From: Pseudomonas brassicacearum subsp. brassicacearum
GTDB lineage: Bacteria; Pseudomonadota; Gammaproteobacteria; Pseudomonadales; Pseudomonadaceae
NCBI RefSeq assembly: GCF_008801605.1
Contig: NZ_VZPJ01000006.1
Span: 186,001-250,000, forward strand
Direction of reading: 5' to 3'
Length of the DNA: 64,000 bases
The translations under genes and the position numbers were made by a program. Shown here piece after piece: positions 45,526 through 52,832 of the stretch; the stretch's first letter is position 1, and each line of letters begins with the position of its first letter. The notes beneath the pieces were generated by a model. It did not search any database. It saw only the letters and a program-made list of their open reading frames with translations, and was not told where the DNA came from.

Positions 45526-46986
45526 TCATAGGGTGGACGAGGCGCTATCGACTGTTTTGGGCACCCGCTGATCAATCACCCGATACAGCGCACTGTCCTG
45601 TGGCCAATTGCGCATGAACCGCGCGCGATCCCGGGCGTAGGCCTGGGCGAAGCTGGCGTGGGTGCGGTGTTGGCACATCGAGTCGAGGTCGATCAGCGCC
45701 CAGCGGTCGTGCTGCCAGAACAGGTTGTGGCCCTTGAAGTCGCCGTGGCTGATACGTTCACGGATGAGGTCGGCGAACAAGCGATCCAGCGCCAGCAATT
45801 CCGCCTCGGGGGCGTCACCGTTTTGCACGTAAGGGCCGAAGCGCTCGATGATGTCCGGCCCCGCCAGGTATTCGGTTACCAGGTAAGCGCCGCGGCGCAG
45901 CCACAGGAAACGCTTTTCCAGCAGCGCCAGGGGCTTGGGCGTAGCGATGCCGAGAAAGGCCAGGCGATGGCCTTCGCGCCAGGAATGCCAGGCGCGACTC
46001 GGGCGCCAGAAGCGCTTGAGCCAATGGGCGAAGTTCTTGATGTTGTAGCGCTTGATCACCAAGGTGCGACCGTTCGCCTCGACTTTGCCAACACTGGCCG
46101 CGCCGCCGGTCTTGTACAGGTGGCCCTGGTCGAGCAATGCATCGGCCTGCTCCAGCACCGGTATCATGGCCGCTTCTTCATCACGGCGGATCGCCCGCAG
46201 GCCAAAGGCCCCGCGCTGCACGCTGAACAGGCTGCAGTCGCGCCCGACTTTCGCGAGGAAATCCTTCAGGCGCCAGGCTTGCACTTTGTCGATCTGTTTT
46301 TGCAGCGCTTCCATGGGCAGCGCGTGTTCGGCGTTGCCCAGCAGGTAATGCACCAACAGCTCTTCATTGAACGGCTGGAGGGCTTTGGGAAGCTGGGCGA
46401 AAAACACCCCAAGGTTCTCCAATACTTTCTGCCGCGACAGCGGCTGCCCTGGGGTTTCAGCGCGGATGCCGGCGCCGTCGATCAAATAGAGCTTGCCGTC
46501 GTGACGCAGCAGATTGTCCAGGTGCAAGTCTTCCTGCCACAGGCCTTTGCTGTGCAATTGCGCGATAGCGCCCAGGGCTTCGGCCAGCACCGCCGTCTGT
46601 TCGTCGGCCAGCAATGGCAGGTGTTCGACCTGTTTCCAGGCATCCCCCAGGCTCTCGGCGTCTTCGAGCAATTCGAACAACAACCAGCCGCCTTCACCCT
46701 CTTTCAGTCCATCGGCCAGCAACAACGGCGTGGTCAGCCCCTGCTCTGCCAGCAGGCGAACGCCTTGCAGTTCCCGCTGGAAATGCCGGGCGGCCTTGTT
46801 GCCCACCAATAACTTGGCCAATACCGGCCGGCCACGCCAGACGCCCGCGCCGACGTAACGCTGCCCCGGCAACACCCGTAACAGCGAAAGCAGTTGCAAC
46901 TTCGCCGGGCCGGCGGCATCGGCCAGTTCCAGGCTCATGGGCAGGCTGGGGCTGCGGCCGGCATTCTTCAATTCGGACAGATGCAT
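45526..46986 (-). CDS. LPS kinase-like protein with two kinase domains
   Basis: The 486-residue protein starts at ATG 46986; a TTG directly before it is in frame but weaker. Two kinase-like domains follow each other. The first (about 30-240) has LHSKGLWQEDLHLDNLLRHDGKLYLIDGAG. The second (about 290-470) has KRYNIKNFAHW, ISHGDFKGHNLFWQHDRWALIDLDS. Both keep the catalytic Asp and the Asn five residues on. It is probably an LPS core kinase like that at the end of the P. aeruginosa waa operon; the target heptose is unknown. One-base overlap with wapQ. Confidence 0.85.
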   Translation of the reverse strand: MHLSELKNAGRSPSLPMSLELADAAGPAKLQLLSLLRVLPGQRYVGAGVWRGRPVLAKLLVGNKAARHFQRELQGVRLLAEQGLTTPLLLADGLKEGEGGWLLFELLEDAESLGDAWKQVEHLPLLADEQTAVLAEALGAIAQLHSKGLWQEDLHLDNLLRHDGKLYLIDGAGIRAETPGQPLSRQKVLENLGVFFAQLPKALQPFNEELLVHYLLGNAEHALPMEALQKQIDKVQAWRLKDFLAKVGRDCSLFSVQRGAFGLRAIRRDEEAAMIPVLEQADALLDQGHLYKTGGAASVGKVEANGRTLVIKRYNIKNFAHWLKRFWRPSRAWHSWREGHRLAFLGIATPKPLALLEKRFLWLRRGAYLVTEYLAGPDIIERFGPYVQNGDAPEAELLALDRLFADLIRERISHGDFKGHNLFWQHDRWALIDLDSMCQHRTHASFAQAYARDRARFMRNWPQDSALYRVIDQRVPKTVDSASSTL

Positions 46987-47738
46987 CAACGGGCTTCCTT
47001 ATGGCTGCGCCGAGCGTTCAGACGGGTCATCCAGCGGTCGACCAGCCCACTGTCGAGCGGCTGGTCCAGATAACTGGACAGCAACTGGCGCACATCGGCA
47101 TCACTCCAGACAGAGGCGCGCCGCAGCAAAGGCTCCAGGTCCTTGACCCGATCACGCAGGCCGAACAATAGCGGCCGGGTCTTTTCCAGGTCGATCAATT
47201 GCGCCTGATAGCCGTCGGCGGTGGCTTGCAGGAAGATGTGTTTTGGATAGAAGCAACCGTGCACCTGATGCATGCCGTGCAGGCGCCGCGCCAGCAAACC
47301 GCAGGCGTTGAGGATGGTGGTGCGCTGCGCCGCCGTCAGGCTCGACCAACGCTGCACCAGTGAATCCAGGTCATCCCAGCCGTCCAGGGCACGGGTCAGC
47401 AGGACCGCCCGCACCTCGCCGTTCACCTTGCGCTGACCATAGAACACCGCTTGCAGGGCCGGAATGCCCAACTGGCGATAGCGGCTGATGTTGCGAAACT
47501 CCCGGGAGAAGCTTGGCTCGCCAAACGGGTGGGACAAGGTCCGGGTCAGGTAATTGCTCTGGCGCTTGAGGTAATAACCCTGCCCCTCCAGGTCCAACCG
47601 GAACACACTGCTCCAGCCGTCACCCGAGGTGTTGGGTTCGTCCACCGCGTCCAGTTGCCGCGTCCACAAGGCCTCGAAGCTGTCCAGGCCATGACGTTGC
47701 AACAACGCCTGGTCTTCAGCGGCCAGAAAATCAGTCAT
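46986..47738 (-). CDS. wapQ: InaA-type LPS kinase-like protein WapQ
   Basis: The 250-residue kinase-like protein has RLDLEGQGYYLKRQSNYLTRTLSHPFGEPSFSREFRN, HQVHGCFYPKHIFLQ and LIDLEKTRPL. In the catalytic loop Cys and His stand where Asp and Asn are usual (HGCFYPKH), a feature shared by the InaA subgroup, so activity may be altered. It lies in the waa operon with overlaps on both sides. Confidence 0.85.
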   Translation of the reverse strand: MTDFLAAEDQALLQRHGLDSFEALWTRQLDAVDEPNTSGDGWSSVFRLDLEGQGYYLKRQSNYLTRTLSHPFGEPSFSREFRNISRYRQLGIPALQAVFYGQRKVNGEVRAVLLTRALDGWDDLDSLVQRWSSLTAAQRTTILNACGLLARRLHGMHQVHGCFYPKHIFLQATADGYQAQLIDLEKTRPLLFGLRDRVKDLEPLLRRASVWSDADVRQLLSSYLDQPLDSGLVDRWMTRLNARRSHKEAR

Positions 47739-48469
47739 TCACGCCCCTCGAAAAATCTCACCACGTGACGGATGCGTTTCTTGTCGCACGCATCGAGCCG
47801 GTCGCGCTGGCGGTATTGCAGGTAGAACCGCAGGCGCTGCGTGGCCGACAAGTGATACTTGGCCACCTTGTCCAGGCATGCCAAATCCTTGGTAATACGG
47901 TACTTGAGCCAGAAACCGCGCCAGAAGTCGCCGTTCGGGCAGTCGATCAGGAACAGCTTCGCCTGGTCATCGACCAGCAGGTTGCGCCATTTCAGATCAT
48001 TATGGGTGAAGCGCTGCTCGTGCATGGTCCGTGTGTAACCGGCCAGTTGCCGGCTCACCCCTTCGACCCAGGCCCGGTCGGCCAGCCTTGGATCGCGACG
48101 GTCGGCCAGGGCCGAAAGGTCTTCGGTATGCGGCAGCTCGCGGGTGATCAGCGCGCCACGGGCATAGGTCGCGCCGCTTCGCTCCAAGCCCCAGCCCACG
48201 ACTTCGGCGGTGGGAATGCCCCATTTGGCGAAGCGCTTGAGGTTCTGCCATTCGGACTTGACCCGGGGTTTGCCCAGGTAACGCCGCAAGCCTTTGCCGG
48301 CCCCGACGTAGCGCTTGACGTAGTAATTCACGCCATTGCGCTGCACCCGGATCACCTCCGACAACGGATCACGGGTCAAACGCTCCCCTTGCAACGCGAA
48401 CACCGCCTCGAGGCTGCCGAAATCCTGCGCCAGATCGGCGTAGGCCGGTTCCAGTTTCCAGCCTGACAT
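47735..48469 (-). CDS. wapP: LPS core kinase WapP
   Basis: The 244-residue kinase-like protein has YYVKRYVGAGKGLRRYLGKPRVKSEWQNLKRF, RFTHNDLKWRNLLVDDQAKLFLIDCPNG. The catalytic Asp and Asn are present. In P. aeruginosa the gene at this position phosphorylates heptose II; the same is likely here. It is translationally coupled to waaP by a one-base overlap. Confidence 0.88.
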   Translation of the reverse strand: MSGWKLEPAYADLAQDFGSLEAVFALQGERLTRDPLSEVIRVQRNGVNYYVKRYVGAGKGLRRYLGKPRVKSEWQNLKRFAKWGIPTAEVVGWGLERSGATYARGALITRELPHTEDLSALADRRDPRLADRAWVEGVSRQLAGYTRTMHEQRFTHNDLKWRNLLVDDQAKLFLIDCPNGDFWRGFWLKYRITKDLACLDKVAKYHLSATQRLRFYLQYRQRDRLDACDKKRIRHVVRFFEGRE

Positions 48470-49275
48470 CAGAGCGCGTCCCCGTATCGCTGCTTGCGGG
48501 CATACAGCTTGTTGGCCTTGCCTTCGAGCCAGGCCAGCAACGACGCCTCTTCGGCGAGGATCCGGCGCAATGGCTGCTGGAAATAGCCCTTGAGGAAACG
48601 CAGCTTGTCGCGGCGGGTCAAGCCGATGTCCAGCGCCGAGAAATACAGCGCCGCCAGGTCCTTGTTGCGCCAGCGAGTGGTAATGGCTGGACGGGTCTGG
48701 GCGCGGTGCAGGTCGATCACCGAAAGTTTGAAATCGGCAGGTGTCACCGGCTTGTCGGTGTGCAGCAGGAAGTGGCAGATGTAGCAGTCACGATGGTTGA
48801 CCCCGGCGCGGTGCATCATGCCGGTCATGCGCGCCACTTCGGCGATCAGGGCACGCTTGAGTGCCGGTTGCGGCGGCTGCTTGACCCAGTCGATGCTGAA
48901 GTCTTCGAGGCTGACGGTCGGCGCCAGCTCTTCGGTGACGATGAACGAGTGCTGGTCTGCCGGGTTGCTGCCCTTCTCGCCGTACGCAACAGCGGTCATG
49001 GTCGGCACGCCGACTTCCTGCAAACGCTGGATCGCTTTCCATTCCTGACCTGCGCCGAGTACCGGCAGCTTGGCGGTGAACAGGTTCTTGAAGATCTCGC
49101 CCCAACCGATGCCGCGATGGATCTTCACGAAAAATCCACGACCGTCCACCTCCGTGCGCAAGGTGCGCCGGGCTTCCAGTTCGCGATAGACCTCGCCCTT
49201 GAGCGCCTCGACTTCGGCGAACGCATCGCGCCCGGCCCAAAGGCTCTTGAACGGTTCGGCCAGCATCAACTTCAT
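48469..49275 (-). CDS. waaP: LPS core heptose(I) kinase WaaP/RfaP
   Basis: The 268-residue kinase phosphorylates heptose I at O-4. The ATP-binding Lys is about residue 51 (GFFVKIHRGIGWGEIFKNL) and the catalytic Asp is 163 in NHRDCYICHFLLH. A conserved SVIDLHRAQ follows. In P. aeruginosa this kinase is essential for intrinsic drug resistance. ATGA overlap with waaG. Confidence 0.96.
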   Translation of the reverse strand: MKLMLAEPFKSLWAGRDAFAEVEALKGEVYRELEARRTLRTEVDGRGFFVKIHRGIGWGEIFKNLFTAKLPVLGAGQEWKAIQRLQEVGVPTMTAVAYGEKGSNPADQHSFIVTEELAPTVSLEDFSIDWVKQPPQPALKRALIAEVARMTGMMHRAGVNHRDCYICHFLLHTDKPVTPADFKLSVIDLHRAQTRPAITTRWRNKDLAALYFSALDIGLTRRDKLRFLKGYFQQPLRRILAEEASLLAWLEGKANKLYARKQRYGDAL

Positions 49276-50396
49276 TGTGCGTGCTCCGCCAAAATCACAT
49301 CGGCCGCGTGCTGCGGCATGCTGTAGAGGTCGGCCGTCTCGGCGAAGGCCAGACCGTTGCGGCTCCAGGCCGCCCGGGCATCGGCATCGTTCAACATGCG
49401 ACCCAGGTACTCGGTGAGTTGCGCTTGTTCAAACGGCTCGTCCAGCACCAGGCCACTGTCGGCCTCCGCGATGTAATGGGCGTACCCACACACTGCGCTG
49501 ACCAGCACCGGCAACCCGGCCACCAGCGCTTCGAGCAGTACGGTGCCGGTGTTCTCGTTGTACGCCGGATGGATCAACAGGTCGGCGCCCAGCAGGAAAC
49601 GCGGGATGTCACTGCGGCCCTTGAGGAACCGCACGTTGTCACCGAGCCCCAGTGCGGCGCTCTGCAGTTGGAATACCTTGGGGTCGTCCTGGCCGATTAC
49701 AAACAGCCGAGTGCGTTTTCTCAATTCGGCGGGCAGCGCGGCCAGGGCCTTGAGACTGCGATCCACGCCCTTGGTCTTGAACCCGGAACCGATCTGCACC
49801 AGCAGCAGGTCGTCATCGGCCAGCTCGAATTCGGCCCGGAACGCCGTACGGATCTGGTCGGCGTCGGCGGGCCGCCGCCGGTCCTGGGCGATGCCCGGTG
49901 GCAGCAGGTGAAAGCGCTCGAGCGGCGTGCCGTAGTGCTTGATGAACAGTGGCTGCTGGACTTCGGAAATCATCAGCACGTCGGTCTTGGCGTCCTTGGC
50001 GAACACTGCCCGCTCGTACTCGGCGAAATGCCGGTAGCGGCCCCAGCGCCGGTACAGCGAATTGCGCAGGTTCTGCGCCTTGTCTTCGAAGCAGCCGTCG
50101 GCGGCGTAGTACACGTCCAGGCCGGGCATTTTGTTGAAGCCGATCAAACGGTCCACCGGGCGCTTGGCCAGGTCGGCCTCCATCCACGCGCTGAGCTTCT
50201 CGTTGCGGCGATGATTGAACAGCGCCTTGACCGGCGCCACCAGCACTTCGAAGCCGGGCGGCACGTCGCCTTCCCAGATCAGCGTGTAGACGCGGATCTG
50301 GTGACCGCGTCGCTGGCACTCCAGGGCGATGCGCATGAAGTCACGCTGCAGGCCACCGAAGGGGAAGTACTTATAAAGGACAAAAGCCAATTGCAT
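49272..50396 (-). CDS. waaG: LPS core glycosyltransferase WaaG
   Basis: The 374-residue GT4 transferase has FVLYKYFPFGGLQRDFMRIALECQRRGHQIRVYT, VQIGSGFKTKGVDRSLKALAALP and LLIHPAYNENTGTVLLEALVAGLPVLVS, the E-x7-E site. It adds the first outer-core hexose to heptose II; in pseudomonads this is galactosamine. Overlaps of one base with waaC and four with waaP. Confidence 0.94.
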   Translation of the reverse strand: MQLAFVLYKYFPFGGLQRDFMRIALECQRRGHQIRVYTLIWEGDVPPGFEVLVAPVKALFNHRRNEKLSAWMEADLAKRPVDRLIGFNKMPGLDVYYAADGCFEDKAQNLRNSLYRRWGRYRHFAEYERAVFAKDAKTDVLMISEVQQPLFIKHYGTPLERFHLLPPGIAQDRRRPADADQIRTAFRAEFELADDDLLLVQIGSGFKTKGVDRSLKALAALPAELRKRTRLFVIGQDDPKVFQLQSAALGLGDNVRFLKGRSDIPRFLLGADLLIHPAYNENTGTVLLEALVAGLPVLVSAVCGYAHYIAEADSGLVLDEPFEQAQLTEYLGRMLNDADARAAWSRNGLAFAETADLYSMPQHAADVILAEHAQ

Positions 50397-51454
50397 CAGC
50401 GCGGCTCCTCAGCCAATAACGTGCTCAGGTGGCTGGCAACACGCTCGGGGTTCAGACGCGTGAAGCACAGGGGCTGCTCGCGTTTCAGGTCAAACCGCCG
50501 GGCATCTTCGGCGGTCGGCGGGTAAGTGCATTGTTTCTGCATGCACGGCGCGCAAGGGAAATCACTGGCAAGGTGAATCTGGCCCTTGCCGTAGGCGCCG
50601 GTCAGCACCGGATTGGTCGGGCCGAGCAGCGAAATGGTCGGTACGTCCAGGGCCGCGGCCAGATGACCGAGACCGGTGTCCACCGCCACACAGGCCTGGG
50701 CACCGGCAAGCACCTTGCCCATCCCGCCGAGGTTCAGCTTCGGCAGCACCAGGGCGTTGCGCAACCCGTTGGCGATGCGTTCGGCCCGGGCCTTCTCGGC
50801 GGGGTTGCCCCACGGCAGTTTTACCACCACGCCGAACTGCCCCATGCGTTCGGTGAGCTGGCGCCAGTAGAGCTCGGGCCAATGCTTGGACTCCCAGGTC
50901 GTGCCGTGCAGGAACACCACGTAGGGATAGGGGCGTGGCAATTCCACCAATCGGTCGACGTTGAGGCCATAGCTACCCAGCGTCTGCGGCAAGTCATAGC
51001 CCAGCGCCAGGGCAAATAGCTGCCGTACGCGCTCGACCGCATGCTGACCGCGAGCCACCGCCAGGCGCCGGGAATAAAAGCGCGCCGCCAGGGGCTCACG
51101 CGCCGAATTTTTATCCAGACCGGCCACCGGGGCCTTGACGTAACGGGTCAGCCAGGCACTTTTCAGCAGGCCTTGGGCGTCGATGACCAGGTCGTACTTT
51201 TCGGCGCGCACGCTCTGTTTGAAGCGTCGCCATTCGCCACTCTTGATGGTTTGCCAGAGGTTCTTGCGCCAGCGACGGATCGCTACCGGAATGACTTTGC
51301 CCACGGCCGGGTGCCAGATGGGGATTTCGGCGAAGCCTTCTTCCACCACCCAATCGAACTTGATGCCAGGAATCGCCCGCGCCGCGTCGGTCAGCGCCGG
51401 CAAGGTGTGGACCACATCCCCCAGCGAAGAGGTCTTGATCAGCAATACCCGCAA
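50396..51454 (-). CDS. waaC: LPS heptosyltransferase I WaaC
   Basis: The 352-residue GT9 enzyme transfers the first heptose from ADP-heptose to Kdo. MRVLLIKTSSLGDVVHTLPALTDAAR is the typical start, here at TTG, one base after the waaF stop. Later motifs are YPYVVFLHGTTWESKHWP and the ADP-heptose site ACVAVDTGLGHLAAALDVPTISLLGPTNP. A CxxC pair near the C-terminus is present (CAPCMQKQCTYP). Confidence 0.96.
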   Translation of the reverse strand: MRVLLIKTSSLGDVVHTLPALTDAARAIPGIKFDWVVEEGFAEIPIWHPAVGKVIPVAIRRWRKNLWQTIKSGEWRRFKQSVRAEKYDLVIDAQGLLKSAWLTRYVKAPVAGLDKNSAREPLAARFYSRRLAVARGQHAVERVRQLFALALGYDLPQTLGSYGLNVDRLVELPRPYPYVVFLHGTTWESKHWPELYWRQLTERMGQFGVVVKLPWGNPAEKARAERIANGLRNALVLPKLNLGGMGKVLAGAQACVAVDTGLGHLAAALDVPTISLLGPTNPVLTGAYGKGQIHLASDFPCAPCMQKQCTYPPTAEDARRFDLKREQPLCFTRLNPERVASHLSTLLAEEPR

Positions 51455-51455
51455 G

Positions 51456-52490
51456 TTACCGAACCTCCACGGGTGTGCCCTGCAGACGCTCCAGGGCCTC
51501 GTTCACCGACGACGGCATGAGCTGGCGCAAGCAATTGTAATGACCGAAGCGACAGGTGCGGTCGAAGCACGGACTGCACTCGATGCCCAGGCGCACGACT
51601 TCGACCTTGTCGGCCAGCGGTGGCGTGAAGCCCGGCGAGGTGGAACCGTAGACCGCCACCAATGGGCGGTTCAGGGCCGCGGCCACGTGCATCAGGCCGG
51701 AGTCGTTGGAGACCACCGAATCGGCGCAGGACAGCAGGTCGATGGCCTCGGCCAGGGAGGTGTCGCCGCTGAGGTTTACCGACTCTTCCCGAAGGCCCGG
51801 GATCAGCCGCGAGCGGATGTCTTCCCCCACCGGGTGATCTTTTTTCGAGCCGAACAGCCAGACCTGCCAGCCTTCGCGAATCTTCGCCTCGGCAACCTGG
51901 GCGTAATGCTCGGCCGGCCAGCGCTTGGACTCACCGAACTCGGCGCCCGGACACAGGGCCAATACCGGACGGTCCAGGCTCAGGCCGAACTTGGCCAGCG
52001 CTGCTTCGCGGGTGACCGGGTCGATCTGCAGGCTCGGTCGTGGATACGGCTTGGGCAACTCGGTCCCAGGCTCGTAGGCCAGGGCCATGAAGCGCTCGAT
52101 CATCAGCGGATAACGTTCTTTGTCCAGCGTGCGCACGTCGTTGAGCAGGCCGTAGCGAAACTCGCCACGCCAGCCGGTGCGCTTGGGGATGCCAGCGAAG
52201 AACGGCACCAGTGCCGATTTCAACGAATTGGGCAACAGGATCGCCTGGTCGTACTGACCGGCCAGGGATTTGCCAATGCGCCGGCGGGTCGCCAGCTCCA
52301 GCACGCCGTGGCCGAGCGGGAAGCTCAAGGCCTTGCGTACCTCGGGCATACGCTCAAGGATCGGCCGGCTCCACTCGGGGGCCAGGACGTCGATTTCGCA
52401 CTGCGGATGACGCTGCTTCAGACACTGGAACAGTGTCTGCGCCATCACCATGTCACCGACCCAGCTGGGCCCAACGATCAGAATATTCAT
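51456..52490 (-). CDS. waaF: LPS heptosyltransferase II WaaF
   Basis: The 344-residue GT9 enzyme adds the second heptose. MNILIVGPSWVGDMVMAQTLFQCLKQR is the standard start. Later motifs include LCPGAEFGESKRWPAEHYAQVA and the donor site SVVSNDSGLMHVAAALNRPLVAVYGSTSPGFTPP. It is the first gene of the minus-strand series waaF-waaC-waaG-waaP-wapP-wapQ-kinase, whose genes overlap or abut. A strong ribosome-binding site (ggaaag) precedes the ATG. Confidence 0.96.
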   Translation of the reverse strand: MNILIVGPSWVGDMVMAQTLFQCLKQRHPQCEIDVLAPEWSRPILERMPEVRKALSFPLGHGVLELATRRRIGKSLAGQYDQAILLPNSLKSALVPFFAGIPKRTGWRGEFRYGLLNDVRTLDKERYPLMIERFMALAYEPGTELPKPYPRPSLQIDPVTREAALAKFGLSLDRPVLALCPGAEFGESKRWPAEHYAQVAEAKIREGWQVWLFGSKKDHPVGEDIRSRLIPGLREESVNLSGDTSLAEAIDLLSCADSVVSNDSGLMHVAAALNRPLVAVYGSTSPGFTPPLADKVEVVRLGIECSPCFDRTCRFGHYNCLRQLMPSSVNEALERLQGTPVEVR

Positions 52491-52832
52491 GTGCTTTCCA
52501 AAAACGATACGGGGAGGCCTACGCCTCCCCGCCTCGAGAATCACTGTGGCTTAGGTCGTTGCCTGTTGCCCTAATCTACAACACACCACCCATCTACTGT
52601 GGAAGCGGGCTTGCTCGCGAAGAGGCCGGCACATCCAGCATCAATGTTGCCTGACACTCCGCTATCGCGAGCAAGCTCGCTTCCACAAGGGGTCTGTATA
52701 TGTCTTCAGCACGGTGCAACACCGCAAATCCACTGTGGGAGCGAGCTTGCTCGCGATGAGGCCGGCACACTCAACATCAATGTCGCCTGACACTCCGTCA
52801 TCGCGAGCAAGCTCGCTCCCACATTTAAATCT
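52491..52832. repeat. Tandem pair of REPINs between waaF and glnE
   Basis: No gene is seen in 342 bases. Four REP units alternate in orientation at about 52598-52630, 52662-52690, 52733-52765 and 52798-52825, giving two REPINs in tandem. The two share internal sequence (aggccggcacan.c.a.catcaatg.tgcctgacactccg), so one arose from the other by duplication. The gene ilvE, expected here by synteny, is absent. Confidence 0.85.
52498..52530 (-). terminator. Terminator-like hairpin directly upstream of waaF
   Basis: ggggaggc and gcctcccc form a perfect eight-base stem at 52511-52530 with a four-base loop. On the minus strand it is followed by gtatcgttttt. Only about 20 bases separate it from the waaF start codon, so it may end an upstream transcript or attenuate the core operon. 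Confidence 0.65.

Noticed and set aside
52598..52825. CRISPR-like array
   Set aside because: The repeated units alternate in orientation and lack regular spacers and cas genes; they are REPINs.
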